In this document: one piece after another, positions 62,430 through 64,000 of the stretch
How positions within the stretch are numbered: the stretch's first letter is position 1
Layout of the letters: each line of letters opens with the position of its first letter
From: Chionis minor
Taxonomy: Eukaryota; Chordata; Aves; Charadriiformes; Chionididae
Reading direction: 5' to 3'
Assembly: GCA_013398295.1 (NCBI GenBank)
Contig: VZSF01008937.1
Span: 670,023-734,022, forward strand
DNA length: 64,000 nucleotides
Program-made: the position numbers and the translations under genes
The notes under the pieces: generated by a model
Told to the model about the DNA's origin: nothing
The model's database searches: none
Seen by the model: only the letters and a program-made list of their open reading frames with translations

Positions 62430-64000
62430 GGAACAAAGCCATTTGTAGGAAGGATAGCTGTAAATAAGGCAATACAGGGCTCTCTTCAAGTGCCTGTACA
62501 CCCATGTGCAGAGCTTGGTTAACAAGAAAGGCCTGGAAGTCCATGCACTTCCATAAGCCTGTGATAAGACCAAAATCATGAAGGTCGGGTCCAATACCAT
62601 GCACAATTTGGGCACGGTTATGAGTGGTTACAACCCACCTAGGAAAATGAGGGAAAGAAGAGAAGGTCTCTGTTGCTGTGTTAGTGACCTCTCCCCTGAT
62701 ACTGGAAATATGTTTGTCAAGACCTTCTCATGAGTGATATTGGAGATATTGTGCTACAGGCCGCCTGGCCAAGGGGAGATGAGGATTTCTGAAAACAACT
62801 AGGAGGTTGCTGTTTGTACGTCCTCATCTTTGTGTGGAATTTTAAACATCCAGATATTTTCTGGAAGAACAGCAATGTGTAAGCAATCCCAGAAGCTACT
62901 ACACGGCATATTGGCTACTTCCCAGTACAAATACTGGAGGTATCAAACCGTATAATGGTGTACATGACCTGCTGTTCACAGACGACTGAGGTCAGGGTCT
63001 GAAGGAAAGCTGTAAAGATATGCAGCAGAGTAAGGACTCTGGCCTTCAGGAAAGCAGATTTAAGTGTTTAGGCAATTTCTTTGCCCGAATCTCAATTTGT
63101 TAGGCAGAATTCCCCCTGGAAGCTACCATGAGGGAAAAAAATGCATAAGCAAAATGGTTGTTTTATAAAGAAAACTTACTGAGAGTTCAGAAATAAACTC
63201 TCTTCCATTTGTGCAGGAAGACGAGAAATTTTGGCAGAAGATTCTCTTGGCTAGGCAGGGTGCTTCTGGATGAACTGCAACACAAGAACACACAAGAAGT
63301 GGAAACTAGGCAACAAAGGAGGAATACAAACAGAATTGCTTGAGCATTTGGAGCAAAATCAGAGACTAAAGCCCAGCTGCAGATGAAAGTACTGAGTAAC
63401 ATAAGGGGTAATGGGAGAATATGCTAGAATCAGTGGGATATTCAGGGAAAATATGGGTCCATTGATGAGCGTAGGAGAAACAGATGGTACAGAAAAGGCT
63501 GAATGACTCCATGCCTTTTTTGCCTTTGTCTTCACACGCAAAATTTTCTCTACCAGCACAGTTGGGGGTGGGGAGGGACAACAGGAGGTAGGGGAACAAC
63601 AGGTTGGGGACTGCTTAGAGAAACTGAATGCATTCAAAACCTTGAACCAGATTAGATTCACCTGAGGGTAACTGAGGGTGCACTTAGATGGGTTGACTGA
63701 GATGATGCAATTAGATAAGATGGCTGAATTTAGTTCTGGTAATGATTTTATGGCTGTAATGGTGTTGCTGGGAATGTTTGGATTGACATTTACAGTCAGG
63801 GACAAGGCCGATAGTCTACACCAGAATAAATAGCCAATTACAAAATATTAGGCAGTCTGTATAACTTAGGTGAGGGGGTTCCAGAGAAGAAATAAATGCA
63901 TATTACAGAAGGCAAGAAATAAGTTCATCCTGAGAAGCTGTATATACAGCCAGAAAAAAAAGGTTTTGTTTGTGCCTAGGAAGTCGGCCCCATTGGGCGC
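62430..64000 (+). mobile_element. Old CR1 LINE: endonuclease end, linker and start of RT, sense, runs off the window
   Basis: Ordered similarity to CR1 ORF2 is visible for about 1.5 kb. 'cttcaagtgcctgtacaccc' (near 62484) and 'ggcctggaagtccatgcac' match the start of the endonuclease coding region. 'gtgctacaggccgcctggcc' (about 62751) matches the YRPP block. 'aaacatccagatattttctg' matches FNHPDICW. 'gacctgctgttcacagacga' gives DLLFTD. 'ccttcaggaaagcagattta' follows. 'ggaggaatacaaacagaatt' and 'gactaaagcccagctgcaga' lie in the linker. 'ccttgaaccagattagattc' (about 63636) matches the MGPDEIHP coding block, and 'cctgagaagctgtatataca' (about 63932) the NYRP block. Indels and stops are frequent, so it is a fossil. 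The catalytic YADD region would lie beyond the window. Small minus-strand frames here are shadows. Confidence 0.8.

Noticed and set aside
63359..63805. 148-codon minus-strand frame
   Set aside because: It is the antisense of the old CR1 linker and RT start. Its serine/proline-rich composition reflects reversed purine-rich DNA.
1..64000. tRNA genes, rRNA, CRISPR arrays, bacterial operons or prophage
   Set aside because: No tRNA B-box-like GGTTCGAATCC in a cloverleaf context, no regularly spaced direct repeats, and the composition and repeat content are vertebrate.

Overview
The window reads as ordinary non-coding vertebrate DNA, most likely from a bird. It is AT-rich. No open reading frame is supported as a protein-coding gene. 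The recognisable content is dead transposable elements of the avian kind: CR1 LINE 3' ends (the youngest ends in the avian-type ATTCTATGATTCTA tail), ERV-L-like solo LTRs of a type common in bird genomes, and very old L2 and MIR remnants shared by all amniotes. It could be intergenic DNA or the inside of one or more large introns, and the sequence does not decide which. The species cannot be named from the sequence.

Layout. 1-3.9 kb: mostly unique AT-rich DNA with a decayed antisense CR1 tail near 1.0 kb. 3.9-5.3 kb: a sense CR1 3' end, of which 502 bp is repeated exactly on both sides of a single N (4781), most simply an unmerged contig overlap. 5.6-6.0 kb: an antisense fossil of an L2-clade reverse transcriptase. 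6-18.8 kb: unique DNA with a MIR near 12.0 kb, two protein-like antisense candidate exons (10.1 and 12.7 kb) and a GC-rich patch at 17.7-17.9 kb. 18.85-19.65 kb: an antisense ERV-L-like LTR fragment. 24.2-24.7 kb: an old CR1 3' end. 25-48.5 kb: unique DNA with MIR remnants near 32.1 and 43.2 kb, a GC/CpG-richer patch at 29.2-29.5 kb, a TATA-like site at 43.7 kb and an AT-rich hairpin at 45.05 kb. 48.57-50.2 kb: a sense solo LTR related to the 18.9 kb copy, with 559 bp repeated exactly around a single N (49418), a second probable assembly artefact. 54.4-55.1 kb: an old sense CR1. 57.2-57.8 kb: a younger antisense CR1 3' end. 62.4 kb to the window end: an old, degenerate CR1 covering the endonuclease end, the linker and the start of the reverse transcriptase, running off the window.

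The longest open frames (209-285 codons near 49 kb) are antisense readings of the duplicated LTR and not genes. I found no tRNA, rRNA, CRISPR, operon or complete transposon, and no convincing undescribed system. The observations most worth a second look are the two overlap artefacts, the L2 fossil, the long degenerate CR1 at the right edge, and a few short open segments bounded by good splice-like signals. Everything below comes from reading the sequence and from family knowledge; no alignment or search was run.
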